The position numbers were made by a program, and so were the translations under genes. This document shows, piece after piece, positions 1-7,445 of a DNA stretch of 15,865 nucleotides (position 1 is the stretch's first letter; every line of letters starts with the position of its first letter). This DNA comes from Campylobacterales bacterium (GTDB lineage: Bacteria > Campylobacterota > Campylobacteria > Campylobacterales > QNZT01). Under the pieces are notes generated by a model. It worked only from the letters and a program-made list of their open reading frames with translations, did no database searches and was not told the DNA's origin. Where the stretch lies: the NCBI GenBank assembly GCA_027080605.1, contig JALWRO010000224.1, positions 1 to 15,865 of the forward strand. Direction: 5' to 3'.

Positions 1-1612
1 GTGCTCTTCGTCCGGTTCCTTTTTTGATGACATCTTCCAGAATAGTTGTCGTCAAAAATGCCTGTTCCGGCTTGGTCACTTTCTGGGCTTTTGCTTCATA
101 AATCTTTTCCTGACCTTTGTAATCCACCACACTTTTGACCAATATCGGTGTCAGTTTCGTGCCGTAGTTGGAAAATATGGTGTACATTGAACTCATCTCC
201 AGAGGGGAAATACCGAATGTTCCCAGAGAGATAGAGAGGTCATTGGGGACGTTTTTAAAGCCCATTTGCTCAATTTTCCGATGCACCAGCCCCAGTCCCA
301 GTGTATTGACCAGATTGATCGTCGCCAGGTTTCTGGAGTGCACCAATGCATCATGAAGTGTAATCAACCCCTCAAAGTTTTTCTCGTAATTTTTCGGCTG
401 CCACTCTTTCTCTTCATCTTTATCCTGATATTTAAATGTCCGTGATATGTCTGTCAGTGTACTTTTCAGGGAGTATCCCGAATCAAGCGCAATCTGATAG
501 ATAAACGGCTTAAAGGAAGAACCCGGCTGTCTTCGGCTCTGTGTCGCGCGATTGTACGCACTTTGCTGATAATCAACACCACCGACCATCGCCAGCACTT
601 CACCACTGTGGCTGTCAAGCACAACCATTGCGCCGTTTAAATCGCTGTAGTCAATACCTTCTTTGCCTTCCCCCCGATCCAGAATCTTTTCATATCCGAA
701 ACGTACTGCGTCTTTGGCTATATTTTGCAGTTTAGAATCGATTGTTGTATAAATTTGATAGCCGCCGGTACGAATATCCGGGTACTCTTTATGAAGATCT
801 TTCAGCACCTGATCCACAACGTAAGGGAGTTTGTTCTGCGAAAGTGAATCGTTATAGACTTTCGGTCGCTCCGCTTCATATTTTTTCAACTCCGCTTCTG
901 TAATCCACCCCAGAGAACGCATCCTTGCCAGCACTGTATTTGCCCGACTCATTGAAACATCATAGTGGCGTGTAGGATCATATTTACTCGGTGCCTGCGG
1001 CAAACCGACCAGCATCGCCATCTCTTTGAGATCCAGATCATGAAGCGGTTTTCGAAAATATCCCTGTGCCGCTGTCTTGACGCCGTAATAGCGGTGTCCG
1101 AAATAGATCTCATTGAGATATCGTTCGAGAATCTCCTCTTTGGTAAGCTTCGTCTCCAGCTTCAGCGCCAGAATCGCCTCGTTGATCTTCCGCTGCAACT
1201 TCTTTTCAGAGGTTAGCAACGTATTTTTTACCAGCTGCTGGGTCAGTGTACTCGCTCCCTCTTTCATCTTACCTGCTTTAATATCCTTCAGCAATGCACG
1301 CAAAATCGCTTCGTAATTGACACCGTCATGTTCAAAAAAGACGGTATCTTCGATCGCTACAAGCGCTTCGATCAAACGAGGAGGTATCTCTTCAAACGGC
1401 GCATATAAGCGGTGCTTGTCTTTGAAAATATTGGCAATCAACTCGCCGTTTCGGTCATAAATACGTGTCGTCATTTCAGGATGGTAATGAATCAGTTTGT
1501 CCGCATCGAATTTAACCTCTTTGGAAAAGTGCATAAAAGCGAAAAGTCCGGCTATCAGACCCAGTACACCCAGAGTGACGATAAATCCCAAAAAATATTT
1601 TAAAAATTTCAA
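1..1612 (-). CDS. pbpA: Class A penicillin-binding protein 1A (partial, C-terminus beyond window edge)
   Basis: Bifunctional peptidoglycan synthase that polymerises lipid II and crosslinks stem peptides on the periplasmic face of the inner membrane. I translated it by hand; 537 codons are visible. Residues 5-27 form one membrane anchor. The GT51 glycosyltransferase domain follows, with EDTVFFEHDG (catalytic Glu about residue 88), the GASTLTQQ motif, and KEEILERYLNEIYFG. The transpeptidase domain has GSSFKP with catalytic Ser at about 365 and HSRN (SxN motif) at about 426-428. The KTG motif and the stop lie beyond position 1, so roughly 100 residues are missing if the usual length of about 640 applies. 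The start is TTG at 1612: it follows an AGAAGGA ribosome site, keeps the anchor, and overlaps the ABC gene's stop as TTGA. The first in-frame ATG (codon 27) would remove the anchor. It is the last gene visible in a packed operon; alaS-maf-pbpA order is known from Campylobacter. Confidence 0.95.
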   Translation of the reverse strand, partial: MKFLKYFLGFIVTLGVLGLIAGLFAFMHFSKEVKFDADKLIHYHPEMTTRIYDRNGELIANIFKDKHRLYAPFEEIPPRLIEALVAIEDTVFFEHDGVNYEAILRALLKDIKAGKMKEGASTLTQQLVKNTLLTSEKKLQRKINEAILALKLETKLTKEEILERYLNEIYFGHRYYGVKTAAQGYFRKPLHDLDLKEMAMLVGLPQAPSKYDPTRHYDVSMSRANTVLARMRSLGWITEAELKKYEAERPKVYNDSLSQNKLPYVVDQVLKDLHKEYPDIRTGGYQIYTTIDSKLQNIAKDAVRFGYEKILDRGEGKEGIDYSDLNGAMVVLDSHSGEVLAMVGGVDYQQSAYNRATQSRRQPGSSFKPFIYQIALDSGYSLKSTLTDISRTFKYQDKDEEKEWQPKNYEKNFEGLITLHDALVHSRNLATINLVNTLGLGLVHRKIEQMGFKNVPNDLSISLGTFGISPLEMSSMYTIFSNYGTKLTPILVKSVVDYKGQEKIYEAKAQKVTKPEQAFLTTTILEDVIKKGTGRRA

Positions 1613-2301
1613 CTGCGTTTCCTTCTATATTTGAAATTGGAAGCGATCAGGGTTTTTGCATATTCTGTGCGAGGATGTCGCAATACCGCTTCCACCGATC
1701 CCTCTTCCACTATCTTTCCCTTTTTCAATATCGCGATCTCCTGACACAAAGATCTGGTCGCGTCAATATCGTGTGTCACGAAAAGAATTTTATACCCGAT
1801 TTTCTGCTGCAATTTTTTAATCAACGCCAGAATGCTCTCTTTCGTACGGCTATCCAGCGCCGTAGTCGGCTCGTCCAGCAGCAGAAGTTTCGGTTCAGAG
1901 GAGAGTGCCATAGCAATAATCACACGCTGCAACTGTCCTCCGCTCAACTCCGAAGGATAGCGAAAAAGAAGATTTTTATCAAGTTCAACATATTGCATAT
2001 ATTTTTCAGCTTCTTTTGTATCTTTCATGAACTGATCGCTGATTTTCGTCAGAGGAGAGAGGGCGGTAAATGGATTTTGGGGTACGATAGAGACTGTCTC
2101 CCCGCGTTTGAGCGGAAACGGACTCTCTGTCTCTAGTTCCGCTTCCAGCTCTTTGGGAAGCATCCCCAGCAACGCTTTGAGCGTCAGACTCTTTCCGCTT
2201 CCACTCTGCCCCACAAGTGCAAATGACTCTTTTATCATGAAAGAGATATCGACCAGCATATCGCCATGATGTCTGATCTGAAGTTTTTTAACGTTAAACA
2301 C
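1609..2301 (-). CDS. ABC transporter ATP-binding protein, peptide/nickel (Dpp/Nik) type, orphan
   Basis: A 230-residue cytoplasmic ATPase subunit with every catalytic element present: Walker A GQSGSGKS at 31-38, Q-loop Gln76, signature LSGGQLQR at 120-127, Walker B LLLLDE at 140-145, D-loop Asp151 and H-loop His178. The Q-loop region PQNPFTALSPLTKISDQ and the C-terminal HPRTEYAKTLI resemble the dipeptide/oligopeptide/nickel uptake ATPases (DppD/NikD group). The C-terminal extension of that group, which carries a cysteine cluster, is absent. No permease or binding protein lies next to it, so substrate and direction cannot be read from context. The start is GTG at 2301 with an AAAGGAAG ribosome site; it overlaps the end of bioF by 8 nt, and its own stop overlaps the pbpA start by 4 nt, implying coupled translation. 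The family call is firm; the substrate is unknown. Confidence 0.9.
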   Translation of the reverse strand: MFNVKKLQIRHHGDMLVDISFMIKESFALVGQSGSGKSLTLKALLGMLPKELEAELETESPFPLKRGETVSIVPQNPFTALSPLTKISDQFMKDTKEAEKYMQYVELDKNLLFRYPSELSGGQLQRVIIAMALSSEPKLLLLDEPTTALDSRTKESILALIKKLQQKIGYKILFVTHDIDATRSLCQEIAILKKGKIVEEGSVEAVLRHPRTEYAKTLIASNFKYRRKRS

Positions 2302-3385
2302 CCGCTTCCTTTAATAGTTTAAACAAATACGCTATCTTATCCAAAGGTACATTTGCCCGCAATATAATACGTAACATCGGCTGTTTGACGGTCGGAGGAC
2401 GAATAGCGCCGATCAGATACCCCTCTTTTTTCATCGCTTCTTTCAGTCTCAGCGCTTCCGCAGAACTTGCTACCGGCAGTTTTAGAATCGGCGACATCGG
2501 TTTCACACCGAACATCTCCTTCGCCAGATCTATCCGCTCTTTGAGCGCGGTTGTAAAATGTGAAGCTTCCTGCTGTGTTTTTTGTACTGCTTGCATCGCC
2601 AACGCTGTATCGAACACTGACGGTGCCGTGGCATAGATGATTGCTTTGGCACGGTTTTGTAAAAAAGTTACCACCTCTTCCGAAGCCAGAATATACGCTC
2701 CGTAACTGCCCATCGCTTTGCCCAGCGTACCCATTTTGATATGGTTCTTTCCGGGTGTGATACCGTAGTGTTCAAAGACTCCCAGAAGTGTTTTCCCGAC
2801 CACTCCGCTACTGTGCGCCTCATCAACGATCAAAAGTGCACTGTAACGCTCTGCAACTGTAAAGATATCGGGATTGAGCAGATCACCCTCCATTGAATAA
2901 ACACCTTCCACCGCCACTATCGCACGTCGGTAGTTTCTCTTCATGAGGATCTTTTCAAGCGCATTCGCATCATTGTGCGCAAAATAGACCACTTCCGCAT
3001 CGACCAGTTTCGAGGCGAGCACACCGCTGGCATGGTACTGTTCGTCGAGTATCAAAATATCTTTTTTCCGGGGCAAGGCTTCAATCAGTGAGAGATTTGC
3101 CAGAAAACCGCTTCCGACAACCATACCCGCTTCAAATCCGTTCAATGTGCAAAGATAGTTTTCAAAGGCTTCATGAAGGGGATGGTATCCATTAACCAGC
3201 TGTGACGCTTTGGGCGCATGAAAACGGTATTTTGACACTTCATGAACTGCTGCATCAAAAAGCGTTTTATCTTCCGCCAGACCGAGATAGTCGTTCGATG
3301 CCAGATCGATCAGCGATTCGTCAAAAAGTTCCCGTTTCCTGAAACGGTTCGCTTTTTGCAGTGCCAAAATCTCCTGTTCATACAT
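2294..3385 (-). CDS. bioF: 8-amino-7-oxononanoate synthase (KAPA synthase), biotin synthesis
   Basis: A PLP-dependent alpha-oxoamine synthase that condenses pimeloyl-ACP (or -CoA) with L-alanine to give KAPA, the first step of biotin ring assembly. Landmarks, numbered from the ATG: DLASNDYLGL from 27, VVGSGFLAN in the glycine-rich substrate region, EQYHASG with the cofactor-stacking His, VDEAHSSG with Asp188 and His191, and GTLGKAMGSYG with the PLP-binding Lys223. The C-terminal RPPTVKQPMLRI motif is also seen. I chose ATG at 3385, giving 363 residues, because relatives as I recall them begin MYE and AAAGGTG lies 9 nt upstream. An in-frame GTG at 3397, with AGGT before it, would add four residues. 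The gene follows maf closely and overlaps the ABC gene by 8 nt. No other bio genes are in the window. Another oxoamine synthase activity cannot be excluded by eye. Confidence 0.88.
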   Translation of the reverse strand: MYEQEILALQKANRFRKRELFDESLIDLASNDYLGLAEDKTLFDAAVHEVSKYRFHAPKASQLVNGYHPLHEAFENYLCTLNGFEAGMVVGSGFLANLSLIEALPRKKDILILDEQYHASGVLASKLVDAEVVYFAHNDANALEKILMKRNYRRAIVAVEGVYSMEGDLLNPDIFTVAERYSALLIVDEAHSSGVVGKTLLGVFEHYGITPGKNHIKMGTLGKAMGSYGAYILASEEVVTFLQNRAKAIIYATAPSVFDTALAMQAVQKTQQEASHFTTALKERIDLAKEMFGVKPMSPILKLPVASSAEALRLKEAMKKEGYLIGAIRPPTVKQPMLRIILRANVPLDKIAYLFKLLKEAGV

Positions 3386-3403
3386 ATAGTAAGGCACCTT
3401 TAC

Positions 3404-3949
3404 CTAGTTCAGAAACGGCAGCAGTTTCTCCACACAAAGCCCCATCGCCGTACTTTCATGACCAAATACTTTATCAATGTACGGTCGGCAAAACCCTTCC
3501 ACCATACAGGCACCGGCTTTACCCTGCCACTCCCCGCTTTCGAGATAGCGTTCAAGTTCCCGCTCATCAAACGGTTTGAAATAGTAATCCGTTGCAGAGA
3601 TGTCAATCAGCATTTTTGCAGGTGAAGCATATTTCATGCAGGTAATAATCGATACTTTATTACCGCTTTGTGTTTCTAAAATTCTACGTGCGTCTTCCTT
3701 ATCTTTTGCCTTGCGAAGAATCTCTCCATTGGCGGTCACCACGGTATCTGCCACCAAAAGCGGTAATCCGAGTCCAAACTCTTTTTCACACACTTCAAAC
3801 TTCCCCTGCACCGCCTGATAGACAAAGTTTTTAGGAGAATCCGCTTTAATCTGCTCTTCGTCGAAATCACACCCTTTTTGCAAAAAAGGTACACCGAACT
3901 TTTCCAGTAAAGCCGCTCTTGTTTCTGAATTGGATGCCAGTAAAATCAT
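3404..3949 (-). CDS. maf: Maf-family nucleoside triphosphate pyrophosphatase
   Basis: A 181-residue cytoplasmic house-cleaning hydrolase; the family converts dTTP/UTP or modified nucleotides to monophosphates, and in some bacteria it affects septum formation. The N-terminal phosphate-binding motif reads LASNSETR (residues 4-11), in place of the more usual LASxSPRR. VADTVV contains the expected acidic catalytic residue Asp68. The C-terminal part carries GKAGACMVEG and the family's tail pattern FGHESTAMGL. Substrate subgroup (dTTP/UTP versus m7GTP) cannot be assigned with confidence from these motifs. The ATG at 3949 overlaps the speD stop as ATGA, a classic translational-coupling junction. In Campylobacter and Helicobacter, maf also sits beside alaS, so its presence here fits the lineage even though two genes are inserted. 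Confidence 0.9.
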   Translation of the reverse strand: MILLASNSETRAALLEKFGVPFLQKGCDFDEEQIKADSPKNFVYQAVQGKFEVCEKEFGLGLPLLVADTVVTANGEILRKAKDKEDARRILETQSGNKVSIITCMKYASPAKMLIDISATDYYFKPFDERELERYLESGEWQGKAGACMVEGFCRPYIDKVFGHESTAMGLCVEKLLPFLN

Positions 3950-4323
3950 GATCTTCTCCCGTTAAATGTTGGTAAATTCAACTGCCCTCTCTGAACAATC
4001 TGATAGGTTGCGTTTTTGGTTTTAAAGTGTGCTTTCAAATAATTAAAAGCCACCATCGGGTCAACATCGTCACCACAGGTAAATATATCGACCGCAGCAT
4101 AAGCATATTCCGGCCAGGAGTGGATGGCAAGATGGCTTTCGCTGATAACCACCACACCGCTGACACCGTAAGGTTCAAACAGATGAAACGAACTGCCTAT
4201 GACCGTTGCTCCGGCGACTTTGGCTGCGCCGAGCAGTGTCTCTTCCACCAAGCGAACATCGTTGATAGCACTGTCGTCACATTCGTAAAACTCCGCCAGT
4301 ATATGTTTCCCCAAAGCTTCCAT
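3946..4323 (-). CDS. speD: S-adenosylmethionine decarboxylase proenzyme, prokaryotic class
   Basis: A pyruvoyl enzyme that decarboxylates S-adenosylmethionine to supply the aminopropyl group for spermidine. The 125-residue length is typical of the short bacterial/archaeal class. The self-processing site ISESH places the pyruvoyl-forming Ser at residue 63. His68 (in AIHSW) and Cys83 (in FTCG) fall at the same numbers as in the Thermotoga maritima enzyme, so autocleavage between Glu62 and Ser63 is expected. The ATG at 4323 shares one base with the CopD-like gene's stop (TGATG), and the end overlaps maf by 4 nt. No spermidine synthase (speE) or ornithine/arginine decarboxylase is nearby. Some short SpeD homologues are reported to have become arginine or ornithine decarboxylases, so the substrate is inferred from family. 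Confidence 0.9.
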   Translation of the reverse strand: MEALGKHILAEFYECDDSAINDVRLVEETLLGAAKVAGATVIGSSFHLFEPYGVSGVVVISESHLAIHSWPEYAYAAVDIFTCGDDVDPMVAFNYLKAHFKTKNATYQIVQRGQLNLPTFNGRRS

Positions 4324-4808
4324 CAGACACTCCTGAGCATATAACCGAAGTAAATTGCCACCAGTCCCAGCAGTGAGCTGATCCCGAAAAGATAGTAGGC
4401 AATCAGCTTAACGTTGTCCCTCGCATGTTCACTGTCACTCGCCAGACAACGCGCCCTCGCCTCTTTGATTTTATAATATCCGTACAGATAAAGTACCACC
4501 ATAAAAAACCAGATAAACTCTTTAGAGGTCACAATCACCGACATCACCGGATCCTGATGGGCAAAATCTTTCCCAAGTGCCATCGAAACACCGCTCACTC
4601 CCAGTAAGAGCGAAACGGGAATCAGCAGTTTATAAAAACGGTTCAGGGTTCGCAGCGCCGTTCGGATAAACATCTTTTCGTTGGGTATCTGCCTAAGAGA
4701 GGGATAGACCGTCAGTGTAAAACCGATCATTCCCCCGACCCAAACCACCGCGCTGAAAATATGCACCGCGAAAATCCAGGGGAGATAGCCGACATAAAAT
4801 TCTCCCAA
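4323..4808 (-). CDS. Small four-helix inner-membrane protein, CopD-like
   Basis: A 161-residue integral membrane protein with four predicted helices at about residues 9-31, 57-77, 88-110 and 136-158. The first helix holds AVHIFSAVVWVGGM, with a His at residue 16 followed by the VWVGGM motif typical of CopD/HemJ-like and cytochrome-b-like small membrane proteins that may bind haem or copper. This resemblance is weak and comes from one motif, so function is not assigned. The start is TTG at 4808, two bases after the alaS stop, with AAGG about 7 nt upstream; no in-frame ATG occurs before the end of helix one, which supports TTG. Its stop overlaps speD by one base, so it is firmly embedded in the operon. 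Confidence 0.8.
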   Translation of the reverse strand: MGEFYVGYLPWIFAVHIFSAVVWVGGMIGFTLTVYPSLRQIPNEKMFIRTALRTLNRFYKLLIPVSLLLGVSGVSMALGKDFAHQDPVMSVIVTSKEFIWFFMVVLYLYGYYKIKEARARCLASDSEHARDNVKLIAYYLFGISSLLGLVAIYFGYMLRSV

Positions 4809-4810
4809 AA

Positions 4811-7363
4811 TCAGCCTTGCAGCTGTGCTGTCACATAGGCTTTTGCCGCCTGCATCGCTTCATCCAACTTCGAAGCATCTTTACCGCCCGCCTGTGCAAA
4901 ATCGTCACGACCACCGCCACCACCGCCTAACAGAGGGGCGATCTCTTTGATCCACGCACCCGCTTTGACAGGCGCATCTTTGACACCCGCCGCAAGCAGT
5001 ACTTTGTCCCCTTTTTTCTGAAAAAGCATCACCGCTACGGAAGGTTTTTGGTTTTTGATCTCATCGATCATCTGTTTGATATCCCCCGCTTCGACAACAT
5101 CGACCGCTACATCTGTTGCACCGATCTTTTCAAAAGAGAGCTCTTTTTTACTGCTCTGTGCCAGTGTCTTGAGTTCGTTTTTCAGAGCGACAATCTCCTC
5201 TTTGAGGCGTTTGATGCCCAGCATTGGATCTTTGTTTTTCACCTCTTCGGAGACTTTTGCCACTGTTTCACGGTACGATTTTGCAAGTGCCACGGCACTT
5301 CTGCCGACCACCGCTTCGATCCTTCTGACACCGGCACTGACGCCGCTCTCTTTGGTGATGAAAAAAGCACCGATATTTGCACTATTGGTCACATGGGTAC
5401 CGCCGCAAAGCTCCATACTGACATCGCCCATGGAAACCACACGTACCTCATCGCCGTATTTTTCTCCGAAAAGCGCCATCGCACCTTTTGCTTTCGCTTC
5501 ATCGACCGCCATCACTTCTGTCTGAACCGGTACGCCTCTGGCAATCACTTCGTTGACAAAATCTTCGATCTTCGCCACCTCTTCGCTACTCAGCGCTTTG
5601 GGATGGGAAAAGTCAAAACGCAGACGGTTCGCCTCCACAAGACTTCCCGCCTGATTGACGTGTTCACCCAAAATCGTTTTGAGCGCAGCATGAAGCAAAT
5701 GTGTCGCAGAGTGGTGTTTGGCAATCTCAAAACGGCTCTCATCCACTTTAGCCTTGACCACATCTCCCACATAAAGTGCTTTAAGCGTTTTCACTTTAGA
5801 AAGATTGAGATCAAAAAACTTTTTCGTATCCACTACTTCGGCAACACCTTCCAGTACGCCGACATCACCGCACTGTCCGCCGCTTTCGGCATAAAACGGT
5901 GTTTTGTCCAGAAATACCCACCCCTCTTCGCCGCTTTCCAGTTTCTCTCTGCTTTGAAACGTTTTATCCAGCAGTGCAACTACTTTCGCTTCCGTCTCCG
6001 TCTCGCTGTACCCTACAAAACTGTTTTGTCCAAACTGCTCCAGAAGCGTTTTAAAATCCCCCTCGACTGCAGCGTCACCGCTTCCCTTCCAGGCTGCTTT
6101 GGCACGTTCTCTCTGTGCTTTCATGAGGTTCTCAAAACCTTCAATATCGACGTCGATCCCCTTTTCACGCAGCATATCCTGTGTCAAATCAAGCGGAAAA
6201 CCGTACGTATCGTAGAGTTTGAAAGCAACCTCTCCGCTAAATACCTCTTTGGTACCGGCAAGCTCTTTTTCAAAAAGCTCCAGTCCCGATGCAATCGTTT
6301 TGAGAAAACGCTCTTCCTCCAGACGAATCTGCTCTTTCACACTCTCCGCTTTTTCGACGATGTAAGGGTATTGCACTCCCATAATCTCTCCCAGCGTATC
6401 TACCAGCCGGTACATAAAAGGCTCTTTGATTCCCAGCAAATAACCGTGTCTGACCGCACGTCGCAAGATACGTCGCAGGACATATCCCCTGCCCTCTTTG
6501 TCGAAATTCACCCCCTGTGAAAGCAGAAAAGTTACCGCACGGATATGGTCTGCAATAACCCGGTAACTCGCACCCTCTTCATACACATAAGGTTTGCCGC
6601 AAATCTCCGCGACCTGTTCGATTAAAGGCATAAACAAAGAGGTATCGTAGTTGCTGATTTTCCCCTCTTTGATCGCCGTCACACGCTCCAGCCCCATTCC
6701 GGTATCGATCGAAGGTTTCGGCAGCGGATGGAGTTTGCCTTCGCTGTCTCGCTCATACTGCATAAAGACAAGATTCCAGATTTCCAGAAAGCGGTCACCC
6801 TCGCCACCCATTTTGTCCTCTTCAGAATGAAAATGCTCTTCGCCCTGATCGTAAAATATCTCCGAACACGGACCGCACGGACCGGTATCTCCCATTTGCC
6901 AGAAGTTGTCTTTGTCGCCGAAACGCATGATCCTGTCTGCGGGAACATGCCGTTTCCAAAGCTCTTCCGCTTCATCGTCACTGTCGTGTACCGTGACCCA
7001 GAGTTTCTCTTTGGGCAGTTGCAGCACTTCAGTCACAAACTCCCAGGCGTAAGCTATAGCATCTTCTTTGAAATAGTCTCCGAAAGAGAAGTTCCCCAGC
7101 ATCTCGAAAAATGTATGGTGACGGTTGGTGTAGCCGACATTTTCCAGGTCATTGTGTTTTCCACCTGCACGGATACAGGTCTGGGAGCTTGTGGCACGCG
7201 GCGGGTTCGGTGCGGGAACTTCCCCTGTAAAAATGCTCTTGAACGGTACCATACCGGCATTGGTAAAGAGCAGTGTCGGGTCATCGGGAACCAGCGGCGC
7301 GCTGGGATAGACTTTATGTCCTTTGCTTTCAAAATAGTCCAAAAATGCTTTTCTTATATCCAT
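4811..7363 (-). CDS. alaS: Alanyl-tRNA synthetase
   Basis: Charges tRNA-Ala with alanine and edits mischarged Ser/Gly. At 850 residues it is close to the E. coli length (876). The N-terminal class II aminoacylation domain shows RATSSQTCIRAGGKHNDLE and FFEMLGNFSFGDYF near the active site, and a DTGMGLERV motif at about residue 240. The editing domain has the zinc/catalytic set His551-x3-His555 and Cys653-GGT-His657. A coiled coil follows at about 700-745, and the C-terminal C-Ala domain ends with a six-glycine stretch in LLGGGGGGRDD. The ATG at 7363 has AAGGA 8 nt upstream. It is the first gene after an 82-nt gap below murG and appears to lead the packed seven-gene run to pbpA. Confidence 0.98.
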   Translation of the reverse strand: MDIRKAFLDYFESKGHKVYPSAPLVPDDPTLLFTNAGMVPFKSIFTGEVPAPNPPRATSSQTCIRAGGKHNDLENVGYTNRHHTFFEMLGNFSFGDYFKEDAIAYAWEFVTEVLQLPKEKLWVTVHDSDDEAEELWKRHVPADRIMRFGDKDNFWQMGDTGPCGPCSEIFYDQGEEHFHSEEDKMGGEGDRFLEIWNLVFMQYERDSEGKLHPLPKPSIDTGMGLERVTAIKEGKISNYDTSLFMPLIEQVAEICGKPYVYEEGASYRVIADHIRAVTFLLSQGVNFDKEGRGYVLRRILRRAVRHGYLLGIKEPFMYRLVDTLGEIMGVQYPYIVEKAESVKEQIRLEEERFLKTIASGLELFEKELAGTKEVFSGEVAFKLYDTYGFPLDLTQDMLREKGIDVDIEGFENLMKAQRERAKAAWKGSGDAAVEGDFKTLLEQFGQNSFVGYSETETEAKVVALLDKTFQSREKLESGEEGWVFLDKTPFYAESGGQCGDVGVLEGVAEVVDTKKFFDLNLSKVKTLKALYVGDVVKAKVDESRFEIAKHHSATHLLHAALKTILGEHVNQAGSLVEANRLRFDFSHPKALSSEEVAKIEDFVNEVIARGVPVQTEVMAVDEAKAKGAMALFGEKYGDEVRVVSMGDVSMELCGGTHVTNSANIGAFFITKESGVSAGVRRIEAVVGRSAVALAKSYRETVAKVSEEVKNKDPMLGIKRLKEEIVALKNELKTLAQSSKKELSFEKIGATDVAVDVVEAGDIKQMIDEIKNQKPSVAVMLFQKKGDKVLLAAGVKDAPVKAGAWIKEIAPLLGGGGGGRDDFAQAGGKDASKLDEAMQAAKAYVTAQLQG

Positions 7364-7391
7364 ATCAACATATCCTTAATAAACTGGAGAT

Positions 7392-7397
7392 ATTTTA
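7392..7397 (-). promoter_or_regulatory. Possible -10 element for the alaS operon
   Basis: In the 82-nt murG-alaS gap the minus strand contains TAAAAT within an AT-rich stretch, about 30 nt ahead of the alaS ATG. No convincing -35 hexamer is seen, which is common in Campylobacterota promoters. The gap may equally be spanned by readthrough from ftsW-murG, since I see no terminator hairpin in it. Confidence 0.3.
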
Positions 7398-7445
7398 TCT
7401 TAAAACGTTTAAAGTTGCCTATGAGAAGTACGCTGATACCGTTCT

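Noticed and set aside
4909..4930. CCACCG-type short repeat in the 3' part of alaS, possible slippage site
   Set aside because: It encodes the poly-glycine loop conserved in the C-Ala domain, so protein conservation explains it; the frame is intact.
5048..6520. A 490-codon open frame on the plus strand inside alaS
   Set aside because: It is antisense to a certain alaS, its translation is rich in Phe, His, Cys and Arg with no recognisable domain, and it is explained by alaS codon bias leaving few stops on the other strand.
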